A stretch of 64,000 nucleotides of DNA from assembly GCA_020401865.1 (NCBI GenBank), contig JADCAS010000004.1, positions 62,001-126,000 on the forward strand, given 5' to 3'. The notes below the pieces were generated by a model. That model was not told where the DNA came from. It saw nothing but the letters and a program-made list of their open reading frames with translations, and searched no databases. Below, in pieces: positions 7,819-16,837 of this stretch (position 1 is its first letter; every line of letters starts with the position of its first letter). The DNA comes from Phenylobacterium sp. Lineage in GTDB: Bacteria; Pseudomonadota; Alphaproteobacteria; Caulobacterales; Caulobacteraceae. The translations under genes and the position numbers were made by a program.

Positions 7819-10356
7819 ATGAGCGAGCGTTCGCTGGGTCCTGCGCCATCGCGTCTGGTCGCAGTCCTCGGCCCCACCAACACCGGCAAGACCCACCTCG
7901 CCGTCGAGCGGATGCTGGGGCACGCCTCTGGCATGATCGGCCTGCCGCTGCGTCTGCTCGCCCGCGAAATCTATGACCGGATCGTCCGCGCCCGAGGGCC
8001 ACGCGCCGTGGCCCTGATCACCGGCGAGGAAAAGATCATTCCGCCCCGGGCGAGCTACTTCGTGTGCACGGTCGAGGCCATGCCGCTCAGCCGCGAGGTG
8101 GAGTTCCTGGCGGTGGACGAGATCCAGCTTTGCGCCGACCCTGAGCGGGGCCATGTGTTCACCCACAGGCTCCTGCATGCCCGGGGCCGATCGGAGACCA
8201 TGCTGATGGGGTCCCTCTCGATGGCGCCCCTGATCCGCCGCCTCCTGCCGGACGCCGAGATCGTCAGCCGCGAGCGGTTCTCCACCCTGTCCTACGCAGG
8301 GGCAAAGAAGCTGACGCGCCTGCCCCGGCGAACGGCGGTGGTCGCTTTTTCCGCCGACCAGGTCTACGCCATCGCCGAGCTGATCCGCCGCCAGAGGGGC
8401 GGAGCGGCGGTGGTGATGGGCTCGCTATCCCCCCGGACGCGGAACGCCCAGGTCGAGCTCTACCAGTCCGGGGAGGTGGACTTCCTGGTGGCCACCGACG
8501 CCATCGGCATGGGTCTGAATATGGATGTCGACCATGTGGCCTTCGCCGGGCTGCAGAAGTTCGACGGGCGTCGGACCCGCGCCCTGCACCCCCAGGAGGT
8601 GGGGCAGATCGCCGGACGCGCGGGCCGGTTCCGCAAGGACGGGACCTTCGGGGTTACCGGCGATTGCGAAGACATGGATGCAGGCCTGGTCGCCCAGGTG
8701 GAGGCGCACCGGTACGATCCGGTTCCGTCGGCCGAATGGCGCAACCCCCGGCTCGACTTCGGCTCCCTCGGAGGGCTGCTCAGGTCCCTGGGCGAGGCGC
8801 CGGGGCGCGAGGGCCTGTCCCTGTCGGCCGAAGCCCTGGACGAGATCACCCTGCGACAGCTGGCCGCCGACCCACGTGTGGCGGACCGCTGCCGGGATCG
8901 CAGCGCCCTCTTGCACCTCTGGGATGTCTGCCAGACCCCCGACTTCCGCAAGACAGGGGTGGAGGAGCACGTCCGCCTCGCCCGGGAGTTCTTCTTCTGG
9001 CTGGCCAGCCACGGACGGCGGATTCCCGAGGACTGGATGGCCGACCAGTTCCGGCGCCTCGACCGCACCGAGGGTGAGATCGACACCCTCCAGGCCCGCC
9101 TGTCGAATGTGCGGACGCTGGCCTACGTGGCCAACCGTCCCGGCTGGCTGAGCGATCCCGCCGGCTGGCAAGGGCGCACCCGGGTCCTGGAGGACAGGCT
9201 TTCGGACACCCTGCACGAGAAGCTCACCGCCCGGTTCGTGGACCGGCGTACGAGCGTCCTCATGCGCACCCTGCGGTCCTCCGGCGACCTCCTGGCGGGC
9301 GTCTCCCGCGACGGTGTGGTGACGGTGGAGGGACACGTGGTGGGCCGCCTGCAGGGCGTGGTCTTCACCCCCGAGCGGGCCGGCTCCGCCCTCGAGGAGA
9401 AGGCCCTGCGCGCAGCGGCCCACTCCGCCGCCGGTCCCGAGATCGCCCGGCGCCTGGGACGGCTGGCGGCCGAGCCGGACGAAGCCTTCGCCCTGGACCC
9501 TGAAGGCAGGATTCTGTGGCGTGGTGAGGCGGCGGCGGCGGTACAGGGCGGCGGGCTCTTTGCGCCGCGGGCGCGGCTGTTCGGGGAACTGGGTCCAGCG
9601 CCCGTGCGCGAGCGGGCGCAGCGTCGCCTGGAGGCCTGGCTGGCGGCGGAGGCCGGGCGCCGGCTCGCGCCCCTCGCCCGCCTGGACGAGGCCTTGCGCA
9701 GCGGTCGGCTGAGGGGTCTCGCCCGGGGGCTGGCCTGGCGGCTCGTCGAGGCCGGCGGGGTGCTGGACCGGGCCGAGGTCCGCGAGGAGACCGCCGCCCT
9801 CTCGCCCGTGGAGCGCCGCAGCCTCCGCGCCCTCGGCGTGAGGCTGGGCGCCTTCTCCATCTTCCTGCCGGGGCTGCCCTCCCCCGAAGCACTCGACCTT
9901 GTCCGCTCTGTGCTGGCGCCGGGCCTGCCCGCCCCCAAGCCAGGAAGACTGACCAAGGGCCAGGAGGCCCCCCTGCGGCCGGTTCTTGCGGCGGCGGGCC
10001 TGCGCCGGGCGGGAGATCTGCTGCTCGAGGCGGCGCGTCTTGAGGCCCTGGACGCGGCGCTGCGGTCCGCCCCGTCTTCCAGCCGGGGGGTCGAGGTGGC
10101 GCCAGGGCTGGCCAAGGTCCTGGATGGCCCTGTCGAGCACCTGTTCGCCACCCTCCGGGCCCTGGGTTTTGCACCTGTGGAGCGGCCGGCGACGGACCGG
10201 CCGGTGACCTGGCGGCGACGGCGGTCGCCGGCGCCGAGCCGGGAATTGGTGAAGGTTGAAGCGTCTCCCTTCTCCGCCCTGGCCGTCCTCCGGACGCCGG
10301 AGCCCCAGAAGTCGGCCGTCCGCAAGGCCAGGCGCCGCCGCAGGACCGCGCGGTGA
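7819..10356 (+). CDS. SUV3-like ATP-dependent RNA helicase
   Basis: An 845-residue superfamily 2 helicase of the type related to mitochondrial SUV3, whose mitochondrial relative unwinds RNA for the degradosome. Walker A GPTNTGKT is at 18-25, the Walker B/DEIQ box at 100-103, and motifs V and VI read VATDAIGMGLNMD and QIAGRAGRFRKDG in the second RecA domain (about 200-300). The long Arg/Ala-rich C-terminal half (about 350-845) is less conserved and ends in a basic KARRRRRTAR tail suited to RNA binding. Its stop overlaps the GTG start of the S4-domain gene by four bases (GTGA), indicating translational coupling of two RNA-binding proteins. Confidence 0.88.
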   Translation: MSERSLGPAPSRLVAVLGPTNTGKTHLAVERMLGHASGMIGLPLRLLAREIYDRIVRARGPRAVALITGEEKIIPPRASYFVCTVEAMPLSREVEFLAVDEIQLCADPERGHVFTHRLLHARGRSETMLMGSLSMAPLIRRLLPDAEIVSRERFSTLSYAGAKKLTRLPRRTAVVAFSADQVYAIAELIRRQRGGAAVVMGSLSPRTRNAQVELYQSGEVDFLVATDAIGMGLNMDVDHVAFAGLQKFDGRRTRALHPQEVGQIAGRAGRFRKDGTFGVTGDCEDMDAGLVAQVEAHRYDPVPSAEWRNPRLDFGSLGGLLRSLGEAPGREGLSLSAEALDEITLRQLAADPRVADRCRDRSALLHLWDVCQTPDFRKTGVEEHVRLAREFFFWLASHGRRIPEDWMADQFRRLDRTEGEIDTLQARLSNVRTLAYVANRPGWLSDPAGWQGRTRVLEDRLSDTLHEKLTARFVDRRTSVLMRTLRSSGDLLAGVSRDGVVTVEGHVVGRLQGVVFTPERAGSALEEKALRAAAHSAAGPEIARRLGRLAAEPDEAFALDPEGRILWRGEAAAAVQGGGLFAPRARLFGELGPAPVRERAQRRLEAWLAAEAGRRLAPLARLDEALRSGRLRGLARGLAWRLVEAGGVLDRAEVREETAALSPVERRSLRALGVRLGAFSIFLPGLPSPEALDLVRSVLAPGLPAPKPGRLTKGQEAPLRPVLAAAGLRRAGDLLLEAARLEALDAALRSAPSSSRGVEVAPGLAKVLDGPVEHLFATLRALGFAPVERPATDRPVTWRRRRSPAPSRELVKVEASPFSALAVLRTPEPQKSAVRKARRRRRTAR

Positions 10357-10661
10357 GCGAGAGCGCCTCCCTCCGCGCGGACGTCTGGCTGTGGCGGGCG
10401 CGGTTCTTCAAGTCCCGCAGCCTGGCGGCCCGGTTCCTGGAAGAGGGCCGGGTGCGTCTGACCCGCGACGGCTCGGAGAGTCGTATCGACAAATGCGCGC
10501 GCCCCGTTCGTATCGGCGACCACCTCGTCTTCGCCGTGGGCGGACGGTTGACCGCGGTGAAGGTCCAGGCCCTGGGAGAACGCCGGGGTCCGCCGGCGGA
10601 GGCCCGGACGCTCTACCTGCCCCTCGAGGCGCCCGCGGGGGATCCGCCGGAAGCCCCATGA
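10353..10661 (+). CDS. S4-domain RNA-binding protein (Hsp15-like)
   Basis: A 102-residue protein that is essentially one S4 RNA-binding domain: RADVWLWRARFFKSRSLAAR and RFLEEGRVRLTRDG form the helix-turn-strand core, as in Hsp15 (HslR), which binds stalled 50S subunits carrying nascent chains. The lysine/arginine pattern is kept, and the C-terminus is short and proline-rich. The start is GTG, overlapping the helicase stop; its own stop overlaps an ATG (10658) in frame with the acylase. The position in a helicase-S4 pair suggests a role in RNA or ribosome quality control; the exact target is unknown. Confidence 0.82.
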   Translation: MSESASLRADVWLWRARFFKSRSLAARFLEEGRVRLTRDGSESRIDKCARPVRIGDHLVFAVGGRLTAVKVQALGERRGPPAEARTLYLPLEAPAGDPPEAP

Positions 10662-10714
10662 GCCCTTGCCGCGGCGTCCCGCCGCTCCTAGCCTCCGCGC
10701 CGGGGGGACCAAGC

Positions 10715-13102
10715 ATGATGGGACGAACTGCCGCTCTCGGGACGATGATCCTGCTGATGGCCCTGGCGCCGCTCCGCACGGCCGCCGCTGCGCCGCCACC
10801 GCCGGTGGAGGCCCGGAAGGTGGCGGGACTGGCGGCGCCTGCCGAAATCCGCATCGACCGATGGGGAGTCCCGCACATCTACGCTCGCTCCGCCCGGGAC
10901 GCCTTCTTCGTGCAGGGTTACAACGCCGCCCGGGACCGGCTCTGGCAGATCGACCTCTGGCGCAAGCGCGGACTGGGCCTGCTGGCCCGGGACTTCGGGC
11001 CTGACTTCGCAGAGCAGGACCGCGCCGCCAGGTTGTTCCTGTATCGCGGGGACATGCCCGCCGAATGGGCCGCCTACGGCGGCTCGGCCAGGTCGGACAC
11101 CGAGGCCTTCGTGGCCGGGATCAACGCCTACGTCGGCGAGATCCTCGACGGACGCCGCCCCTTGCCGCGGGAGTTCCGGATCGCCGGGACCCGCCCTGAC
11201 CGCTGGGCGACGGAGGACGTGGTGCGCATCCGCAGCCATGGGCTGACCCGGAACGCGGGGATGGAAGTGACCCGGGCGCGCATCCTGTGCGCCGGCGGAC
11301 CGGGCGCTGACCGACTGTTCAAGAAGCTGGAACCCGAGTGGACCTCCAAGGTCCCGGAGGGCCTCGACCCCTGCGCCATCCCGGCCGATGTGCTGAAGGA
11401 CTACAACCTGGCGACCCGCGGGGTGAGGTTCGACGCCGCCCGGCGGCGCCTAGCCTCCGAGGCCTCGCCGGCCGATTCCCAGGGCTCCAACAACTGGACG
11501 ATCGGACCCTCGAAGACGACCACGGGCCGGCCCATCCTGGCGAATGACCCCCACCGGGACCATGGCCTGCCCTCCCTGCGCTACGTGACCCACCTGGAGG
11601 CCCCGGGGATGTCGGTGATCGGCGCGGGCGAGCCCGCCCTTCCCGGGGTTTCGATCGGGCACAACGGGACCATCGCCTTCGGCCTGACCATCTTCTACGC
11701 CGACCAGGAAGACCTCTACGTCTACGAGACCGCCCCCGGGGACCCGGGCCTCTACCGCTACCAGGACAAATGGGTGCGGATGGAGACGATACGCGAACGC
11801 ATCGAGGTGCGCGGGGAGACGCCGCAAGACGTCGAGCTGAGGTTCACACGGCATGGTCCCGTGATCTTCGCAGACCCTGCGGGGCGCAGGGCCTTCGCCC
11901 TTCGCTCGGTCTGGGCCGAGCCTGGCGCCAGCGCCTACTTCGGCTCCCTCGGCTACATGAACGCCCGCTCCTGGCCCGAGTTCAAGGCCGCCCTGGCGAA
12001 CTGGGGGACTCCCAGCGAGAACCAGGTCTATGCCGACGTCTCCGGGCGGATCGGCTGGGTGGCGGCGGGGCGGACGCCCGCCCGGCCCAACTGGGACGGG
12101 CTGCTGCCGGTCCCCGGCGACGGGCGCTACGAGTGGCGGGGCTTCCTCTCCCAGGACCAGCTGCCCTCGCGGGTGGACCCGGCGGAGGGCTTCATCGCGA
12201 CGGCGAACGCCATGAACCTGCCTGCGGACTATCCCGTCGCCGAGCGCAAGGTCGGCTTCGAATGGGCGAACCCGTCTCGCCAGCAGAGGATCGACGAGGT
12301 CCTGGGCGCCGGCGGCCGGATCAGCCTCGAGGCCGCCATGGCCCTGCAGACAGACCCCACCGACATCACCTCCCGTCGCCTCCTGAAGCTGCTGGCGCCG
12401 CTCCGGTCAGCAGACCCGCAGACCGCAAGGGCGCTCGACCTCCTGCGCGGCTGGGACGGCGCGGCCCGCGCCGACAGCGCGCCAGCGTCCATCTACCTGA
12501 CCTGGACCGGCAAGCATCTGGGACCTGCGGTGGTTGCAAAGGCCGTGCCGGAGGCGGCCCGCGCCCTCATCGGCGGCGGCGACCTGGCGGCAGTCATGGA
12601 CCTCCTGGACGCGCCCGACGGAACGCTTGGCCCCACCCCTGCGGCGACCCGGGACGCGCTTCTCCTTGAGAGCCTTGCGGCGGCCGTTGCGGAAGTCGAG
12701 GCGCGCCTGGGACCGGATCCGTCGACCTGGGCATGGGGGCGGCTGCACCAGGCGGGGTTCACCCACATCCTGGCGCCGCTTGCGGACGGTGCAGACCGAG
12801 CAGTGCTGAGCGTGGGGCCGGCGCCCATGGCCGGGACCTCCCTGTCGCCCTTGGCGGCGAGCTGGCGGCCTGCGGACTTCCAGGTGACCTCGGGCGCCTC
12901 GTTCCGGATGGTGCTGGATGTGGGCGACTGGGACTCCAGCCGGTTTATCAACACGCCCGGGCAGTCGGGAGATGTCGACAGCCCGCATGCGCGGGACCTG
13001 TTCGAGACCTGGGTGAAGGGCGGCTACCTCCCGCTGGTCTTCAGCCGCAAGGCTGTGGAGGCGGCCACGGAGCGCATCCTGAGACTCACGCCCGCACCCT
13101 GA
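10715..13102 (+). CDS. Penicillin-acylase-family Ntn hydrolase (secreted)
   Basis: A 795-residue precursor of the penicillin/AHL acylase family (peptidase S45), matured by self-cleavage into alpha and beta chains; it hydrolyses amide bonds of beta-lactam side chains, acyl-homoserine lactones or similar. A signal peptide (MMGRTAALGTMILLMALAPL, cleavage after the following Ala run) directs it to the periplasm. The N-terminal DRWGVPHIYA and the nucleophile Ser258 in the GSNNW motif are present, followed by NDPH and the later NGTIAFG block. The ATG at 10715 has a GGGGGG site 7 bases upstream. An alternative ATG at 10658 overlaps the S4 gene stop but would bury the signal peptide. Substrate unproved. 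Confidence 0.87.
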   Translation: MMGRTAALGTMILLMALAPLRTAAAAPPPPVEARKVAGLAAPAEIRIDRWGVPHIYARSARDAFFVQGYNAARDRLWQIDLWRKRGLGLLARDFGPDFAEQDRAARLFLYRGDMPAEWAAYGGSARSDTEAFVAGINAYVGEILDGRRPLPREFRIAGTRPDRWATEDVVRIRSHGLTRNAGMEVTRARILCAGGPGADRLFKKLEPEWTSKVPEGLDPCAIPADVLKDYNLATRGVRFDAARRRLASEASPADSQGSNNWTIGPSKTTTGRPILANDPHRDHGLPSLRYVTHLEAPGMSVIGAGEPALPGVSIGHNGTIAFGLTIFYADQEDLYVYETAPGDPGLYRYQDKWVRMETIRERIEVRGETPQDVELRFTRHGPVIFADPAGRRAFALRSVWAEPGASAYFGSLGYMNARSWPEFKAALANWGTPSENQVYADVSGRIGWVAAGRTPARPNWDGLLPVPGDGRYEWRGFLSQDQLPSRVDPAEGFIATANAMNLPADYPVAERKVGFEWANPSRQQRIDEVLGAGGRISLEAAMALQTDPTDITSRRLLKLLAPLRSADPQTARALDLLRGWDGAARADSAPASIYLTWTGKHLGPAVVAKAVPEAARALIGGGDLAAVMDLLDAPDGTLGPTPAATRDALLLESLAAAVAEVEARLGPDPSTWAWGRLHQAGFTHILAPLADGADRAVLSVGPAPMAGTSLSPLAASWRPADFQVTSGASFRMVLDVGDWDSSRFINTPGQSGDVDSPHARDLFETWVKGGYLPLVFSRKAVEAATERILRLTPAP

Positions 13103-13185
13103 GGGACCGGCGGCATTGACAACCCCGGCGCGGACCGCGAGAACCCGCGCCGGAAGCGACCTGAGCCCGGAGCCCGAGAGCCGCG

Positions 13186-13527
13186 ATGACCTACATCGTC
13201 ATGGACCCCTGCATCAAATGTAAGTTCATGGACTGCGTGGAGGTCTGTCCGGTGGACTGCTTCTACGAGGGCGAGAACTTCCTGGTCATCAACCCCGACG
13301 AGTGCATCGACTGCGGGGTCTGTGAGCCGGAATGCCCGGTCGACGCCATCAAGCCCGACACAGAGGATACGCCGGACGGCAAGTGGCTGAGGGTCAACAC
13401 CGAGTACGCCAAGGTCTGGCCGAATATCACCCTGAAGGGCGATCCCCCCGCCGATGCGACCGACTTCGAGCGGGAAACAGGCAAGTTCGAGAAGTATTTC
13501 AGCGAGAAGCCGGGCAAGGGCTCTTAG
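13186..13527 (+). CDS. fdxA: 7Fe (3Fe-4S/4Fe-4S) ferredoxin FdxA
   Basis: A small soluble electron carrier, 113 residues. Cysteines at 9, 12, 17, 21, 25, 40, 43, 46 and 50 give the mixed pattern of 3Fe-4S plus 4Fe-4S ferredoxins of the FdxA type, and the C-terminal extension ([18 protein letters not shown]) is characteristic of the alphaproteobacterial form. It is expressed from its own unit ahead of cdnL, an arrangement I recognise as common in this class. The redox partner is not indicated by context. Confidence 0.96.
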   Translation: MTYIVMDPCIKCKFMDCVEVCPVDCFYEGENFLVINPDECIDCGVCEPECPVDAIKPDTEDTPDGKWLRVNTEYAKVWPNITLKGDPPADATDFERETGKFEKYFSEKPGKGS

Positions 13528-13574
13528 GACCTGCAAAGCGCAAGCCTTTCTTTGATCTCAGTTTTATGATACGA

Positions 13575-13610
13575 CCCCGCCGGTCCTGACGGAGTCCCGT
13601 CGGGGCGTTT
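13575..13610 (+). terminator. Possible terminator after fdxA
   Basis: A 9-bp stem with one mismatch (CCCCGCCGG at 13575-13583 and CCGTCGGGG at 13597-13605), a 13-base loop and a modest T-containing tail. It lies 48 bases past the fdxA stop. Weaker than the other terminators in the window. Confidence 0.4.
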
Positions 13611-13788
13611 GTGTTCACAAGTCGTCGCTCGCCGTCGACCTCCGCCCCTGGAAGGCGAAGGGTGTCCTGACAGGAAGCCATCGGAAACAGACAGGGCCGG
13701 ACCCGCACGTTTTGCGGGGCAGGACCGTTTGTCTCTGGGCGGAGGACAAGGACGGCGACGCGCCATGGTGCGTTGAAGGGATCACAGT

Positions 13789-14301
13789 ATGAGCAAGGAC
13801 GGTCTTCAGTTCACGGTGGGCGATCATGTGGTCTATCCGGCGCATGGCGTCGGGCAGGTCCAGGGCATCGAAACCCAGGAAGTCGCCGGCTACTCGCTTG
13901 AAGTGTACGTCATCACCTTCGACCATGAGAAAATGACCCTGCGGGTGCCCACCGCCAAGGCGCGGGTCTCGGGCCTTCGGTCCCTGGCCGAGGGCAATGT
14001 GGTCAGCCAGGCCCTGACCACCCTCAAGGGCCGCGCCCGGGTGAAGCGCACCATGTGGTCGCGCCGCGCCCAGGAATACGAAGCCAAGATCAACTCGGGC
14101 GACCTGATTTCGATCGCCGAGGTTGTGCGAGATTTGCACAGGGCCGAGAACCAGCCGGAACAGTCCTACTCAGAGCGACAGCTCTACGAGTCGGCCCTCG
14201 ACCGGATGGCCCGGGAAGTGGCCGCCATTGAGCGCATTGACCGCGAGGCGGCTGTCGGCATCCTGACCAAGAGCCTGACAAAGGCCGCCGTCTCCGCCTG
14301 A
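13789..14301 (+). CDS. cdnL: CarD/CdnL-type RNA polymerase-binding regulator
   Basis: A 170-residue CarD_CdnL_TRCF family factor that binds the RNA polymerase beta subunit and stabilises open promoter complexes, notably at rRNA promoters. The N-terminal Tudor-like RNAP-interaction domain is residues 1-65 (FTVGDHVVYPAHGVGQVQGI... YVITFDHEKMTLRVP). The helical C-terminal DNA-binding domain follows (about 70-165) with the conserved tract containing W-S-R-R near 95. Length and N-terminus match CdnL of Caulobacter-like bacteria, where it supports growth and is starvation-regulated. It has its own 260-base upstream region after fdxA. Confidence 0.93.
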   Translation: MSKDGLQFTVGDHVVYPAHGVGQVQGIETQEVAGYSLEVYVITFDHEKMTLRVPTAKARVSGLRSLAEGNVVSQALTTLKGRARVKRTMWSRRAQEYEAKINSGDLISIAEVVRDLHRAENQPEQSYSERQLYESALDRMAREVAAIERIDREAAVGILTKSLTKAAVSA

Positions 14302-14320
14302 CCGGGGCGTTGTTGCGGAG

Positions 14321-15154
14321 TCAGTCTGCGGATTTTGGCCCGGTACGGTAGTCTCCGAACGTTGAGTCCCGGCTCGTGAGAGCCTTCGTCACGCCCTGCC
14401 GAAGTTCCGCCATGTAGGTGCGACTGGCGGGAGTGTGCCAGCCAAGGGCGTGGAGGTCGGTGCCTGCGCGGATGCCAGCGCGCATGCCCATGGCTTCCAT
14501 CTGACGGTGCACAAGGCGTTTGTTGAGCTGGGCGAGCTCGGGATCCACCTTGGCGATCCGCTCCGCCATGGCGAGGACCTCGCTCTCAAGGGCCTCGGCC
14601 TTGAAGGCGCGATTGGCGAAGCCCAGACGGACCGCCTCCAGCCCATCGAAGGCGTCACCGGTCAGCATCAGCTCCATGGCGGCCCGCATGCCGACGATCC
14701 AGGCGTGGTACTGGTTATCCGGCGGGCTCATGGTGCGGACTGCCGGGTAGCCGATCTTGGCGTCCTCAGCCACGTAGACGAGGTCGCAGGCGACCGCGAG
14801 TTCGGAGCCGCCGGCCAGACACCAGCCATGGACCTGGGCGATGATCGGCTTGGACATGTCCCACATGCGGAAGCAGCCCTCGACCACGTGCCGGGCCCAC
14901 TGGCCCTGGCCCCCGGCGGTGTGGAACGGCAAGGCGCCCACGCCGGCGAGATCATAGCCCGAGGAGAAACAGGGCCCCGCGCCCCGGAGGATGATCACCC
15001 GGACGTCAGGGTCCCTGTCTGCGGACTCCAGCGCGGCAAACAGCTCGCCGCGCAGGGCGTTGGACAGGGCGTTGCGCTTATCGGGGCGGTTGAGGGTCAG
15101 TCGCCGGATGTGCGGCGCTGGATTGTCGATCAGGAGGATGGGCTGGTCGGTCAT
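14321..15154 (-). CDS. Enoyl-CoA hydratase/isomerase family protein (crotonase)
   Basis: A 277-residue crotonase-fold enzyme acting on acyl-CoA thioesters. The oxyanion-hole elements are GAGPCFSSGYDL (about residues 58-69) and HGWCLAGGSELAVACDL (about 110-126). The first catalytic glutamate is conserved as GSEL, but at the usual second-glutamate site the sequence reads YPAVRTMSPPDNQ, so it may be an isomerase or another crotonase reaction rather than a standard hydratase. Transcribed alone, convergent with cdnL. Confidence 0.85.
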   Translation of the reverse strand: MTDQPILLIDNPAPHIRRLTLNRPDKRNALSNALRGELFAALESADRDPDVRVIILRGAGPCFSSGYDLAGVGALPFHTAGGQGQWARHVVEGCFRMWDMSKPIIAQVHGWCLAGGSELAVACDLVYVAEDAKIGYPAVRTMSPPDNQYHAWIVGMRAAMELMLTGDAFDGLEAVRLGFANRAFKAEALESEVLAMAERIAKVDPELAQLNKRLVHRQMEAMGMRAGIRAGTDLHALGWHTPASRTYMAELRQGVTKALTSRDSTFGDYRTGPKSAD

Positions 15155-15290
15155 GCGGTGTCTCCCCGTGGTTGACTTCAGCCTAGGCGCGGCGGGCCCA
15201 TCCGGACAAGCACCCTCAGGTTGACGCAGGGTCCGTCTTGACGGGCCCCGCCGCCCGCCGGCTAATCGCGGGAGAGGCAGGAGACCCAGG

Positions 15291-15908
15291 ATGAAACTCT
15301 ATAACTCCGTCGGACCCAACCCGCAGGTCGTGCGCATGTTCATCGCCGAGAAGGGCATGGACATCCCTAAGCAGGAAGTTGACCTGATGGGCGGCGAGAA
15401 CCGCAGGCCGCCCTTCAACTCCACCGTCAACGTGGCTGGCCAGTTGCCTGCGCTGGAACTGGATAACGGCAAGACCATCTCGGAGATCACCGCGATATGC
15501 GAGTACCTTGAGGAGGTCGGCAAGGGTCCCGCCCTGATCGGCGCCACCCCCGAGGAGCGCGCCGAGACCCGCATGTGGGTGCGTCGCATCGACCTCAACA
15601 TCTGTGAGCCCATGGCCAACGGCTTCCGGGCGGCGGAGGGCCGCGCCATCTTCGCAAACCGGATCAAGCTGGTGGGCGCTGACGGCGCGAAGGAGCTCAA
15701 GGCAATCGCCCGCGATCGCCTGATCTGGCTAGATGGCCTGCTGGCCGGACGCACCTGGGTGGCGGGCGAGCGGTTCACGCTCGCCGACATCCTTCTCTTC
15801 TGCTTCCTGGCCTTCGGGGCCCAGGTCGGCCAGCCTATCCCGGACGAGGCCGGCAACATCCGGGCCTGGTTCGAGCGCACCAAGGCCCGGCCGAGCGCCG
15901 CCGCCTGA
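15291..15908 (+). CDS. Glutathione S-transferase family protein
   Basis: A 205-residue cytosolic GST. The N-terminal thioredoxin-like domain begins MKLYNSVGPNPQVVRMFIAE, and the glutathione-binding strand ends in NGKTISEITAICEYLEE, with the Ser-Glu equivalent (SEI) at about 64. The all-helical C-terminal domain has the usual GERFTLADILLFCFLAF motif. The catalytic N-terminal residue appears to be Ser or Tyr in YNSVG; no Cys is at that position. Probably detoxification. A GGGAGAGGCAGGAG purine tract precedes the ATG. It ends only six bases from the decayed dctA. Confidence 0.88.
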   Translation: MKLYNSVGPNPQVVRMFIAEKGMDIPKQEVDLMGGENRRPPFNSTVNVAGQLPALELDNGKTISEITAICEYLEEVGKGPALIGATPEERAETRMWVRRIDLNICEPMANGFRAAEGRAIFANRIKLVGADGAKELKAIARDRLIWLDGLLAGRTWVAGERFTLADILLFCFLAFGAQVGQPIPDEAGNIRAWFERTKARPSAAA

Positions 15909-15914
15909 GGCCGG

Positions 15915-16575
15915 TCAGTCGGGGCTCCCTGTTGCGGTCGACACCGCGGCGGGGGGCGCCGGGCCGCGCGCCAGCTCCTTTCGGAGACGAGCGCAATCAA
16001 GGTTGCCTTCCCAGCGCGCGATCACCACGGTGGCCATGCCGTTCCCCACAAGGTTGGTGAGGGCCATGCACTCGCTCATGAAGCTGTCGACGCCCACCAG
16101 GAGGGCGAGCCCGGCGATCGGAATGTCCGCGACGACAGGCAGGGTGGCCGCCAGCGTGATAAACTCCCCGCCTGTCACCCCGCTGGCGCCCTTCGAAGTC
16201 AGCATGGCGATGCCCAGGATCGTAAGTTGCTGCCCCAGACTCAGCGGGACGTTCATGGCCTGAGCCAGGAACAGGGTCGCCAGGGTCATGTAGATGTTGG
16301 CGCCATCCAGATTGAAGCTCTAACCTGAGGGACTGACGAGGCGCGTGGTAGTCTTGTTGGCGCCCAGCCGCTGGAACTTCTGCATCACTTGCGGAAGAAC
16401 CGCCGCCGGAAAACCCGGGACGCTTCAAACCATCTTGATCAGCCGCACGAAGGCGTCGGCCAGGGGCTTCAGGGCGACACCGACTTCGGGCCAGACGAAA
16501 CCGATGGCGATCCCGAGGACGATGGCGACCAGCACCTGGACATAGAGCAGGCGCAAACTGCGCAGGGTGATTGTT
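15915..16575 (-). pseudogene. dctA: Decayed C4-dicarboxylate/H+ symporter (dctA) with large internal deletion
   Basis: Remnant of a DAACS-family dicarboxylate transporter. Reading the minus strand in one frame, the N-terminal helix [20 protein letters not shown] and then [13 protein letters not shown] match the first 50 or so residues of DctA. A TGA follows at 16427-16425. The same frame then resumes with VLPQVMQKFQRLGANKTT and the C-terminal third ([35 protein letters not shown]). About 230 central residues are missing, and a TAG (16322-16320) sits where the conserved Tyr of GYSFNLDG should be. No credible start codon remains. The intact-looking 3' part alone (15915-16289) should not be called a functional gene. 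Confidence 0.88.
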
Positions 16576-16626
16576 TGCGGCCTCGACTTTCCTGTCTCGG
16601 AGGTTGGCCTCTCGCCCCGAGGCGAC

Positions 16627-16711
16627 TGGTGCGGGCGGTCGGGGTCGAACCGACACTCCTTTCGGAACCGGATTTTGAGTCCGGCGCGTCTGCCAATTCC
16701 GCCACGCCCGC
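16627..16711 (-). tRNA. tRNA-Leu (anticodon CAA)
   Basis: On the minus strand the acceptor arm GCGGGCG pairs with CGCCCGC. The anticodon stem CCGGA/TCCGG encloses the loop CTCAAAA, giving anticodon CAA (codon UUG). A long variable arm and TTCGA in the T-loop confirm a class II leucine tRNA. CCA is encoded in the genome (16629-16627). It lies between the decayed dctA and the TPR gene, in the orientation of dctA. Confidence 0.96.
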
Positions 16712-16837
16712 AAAGTGACCCGGGTGATAGCGCCTCTGCGGCAGGATCGCATCCCACTTTTTGCCGGGGTTGCCTACGAGAGGCTCTTCGTTAGTAAGTT
16801 AATGGCGCTTCGGCGCCTACCGAGAGGCCGCCGGCTG

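Noticed and set aside
15997..16752. A 251-residue minus-strand open frame across the tRNA-Leu and dctA remnant
   Set aside because: It is an out-of-phase reading of the tRNA and the decayed transporter; the true coding remnant is in another frame with stops at 16427 and 16322.
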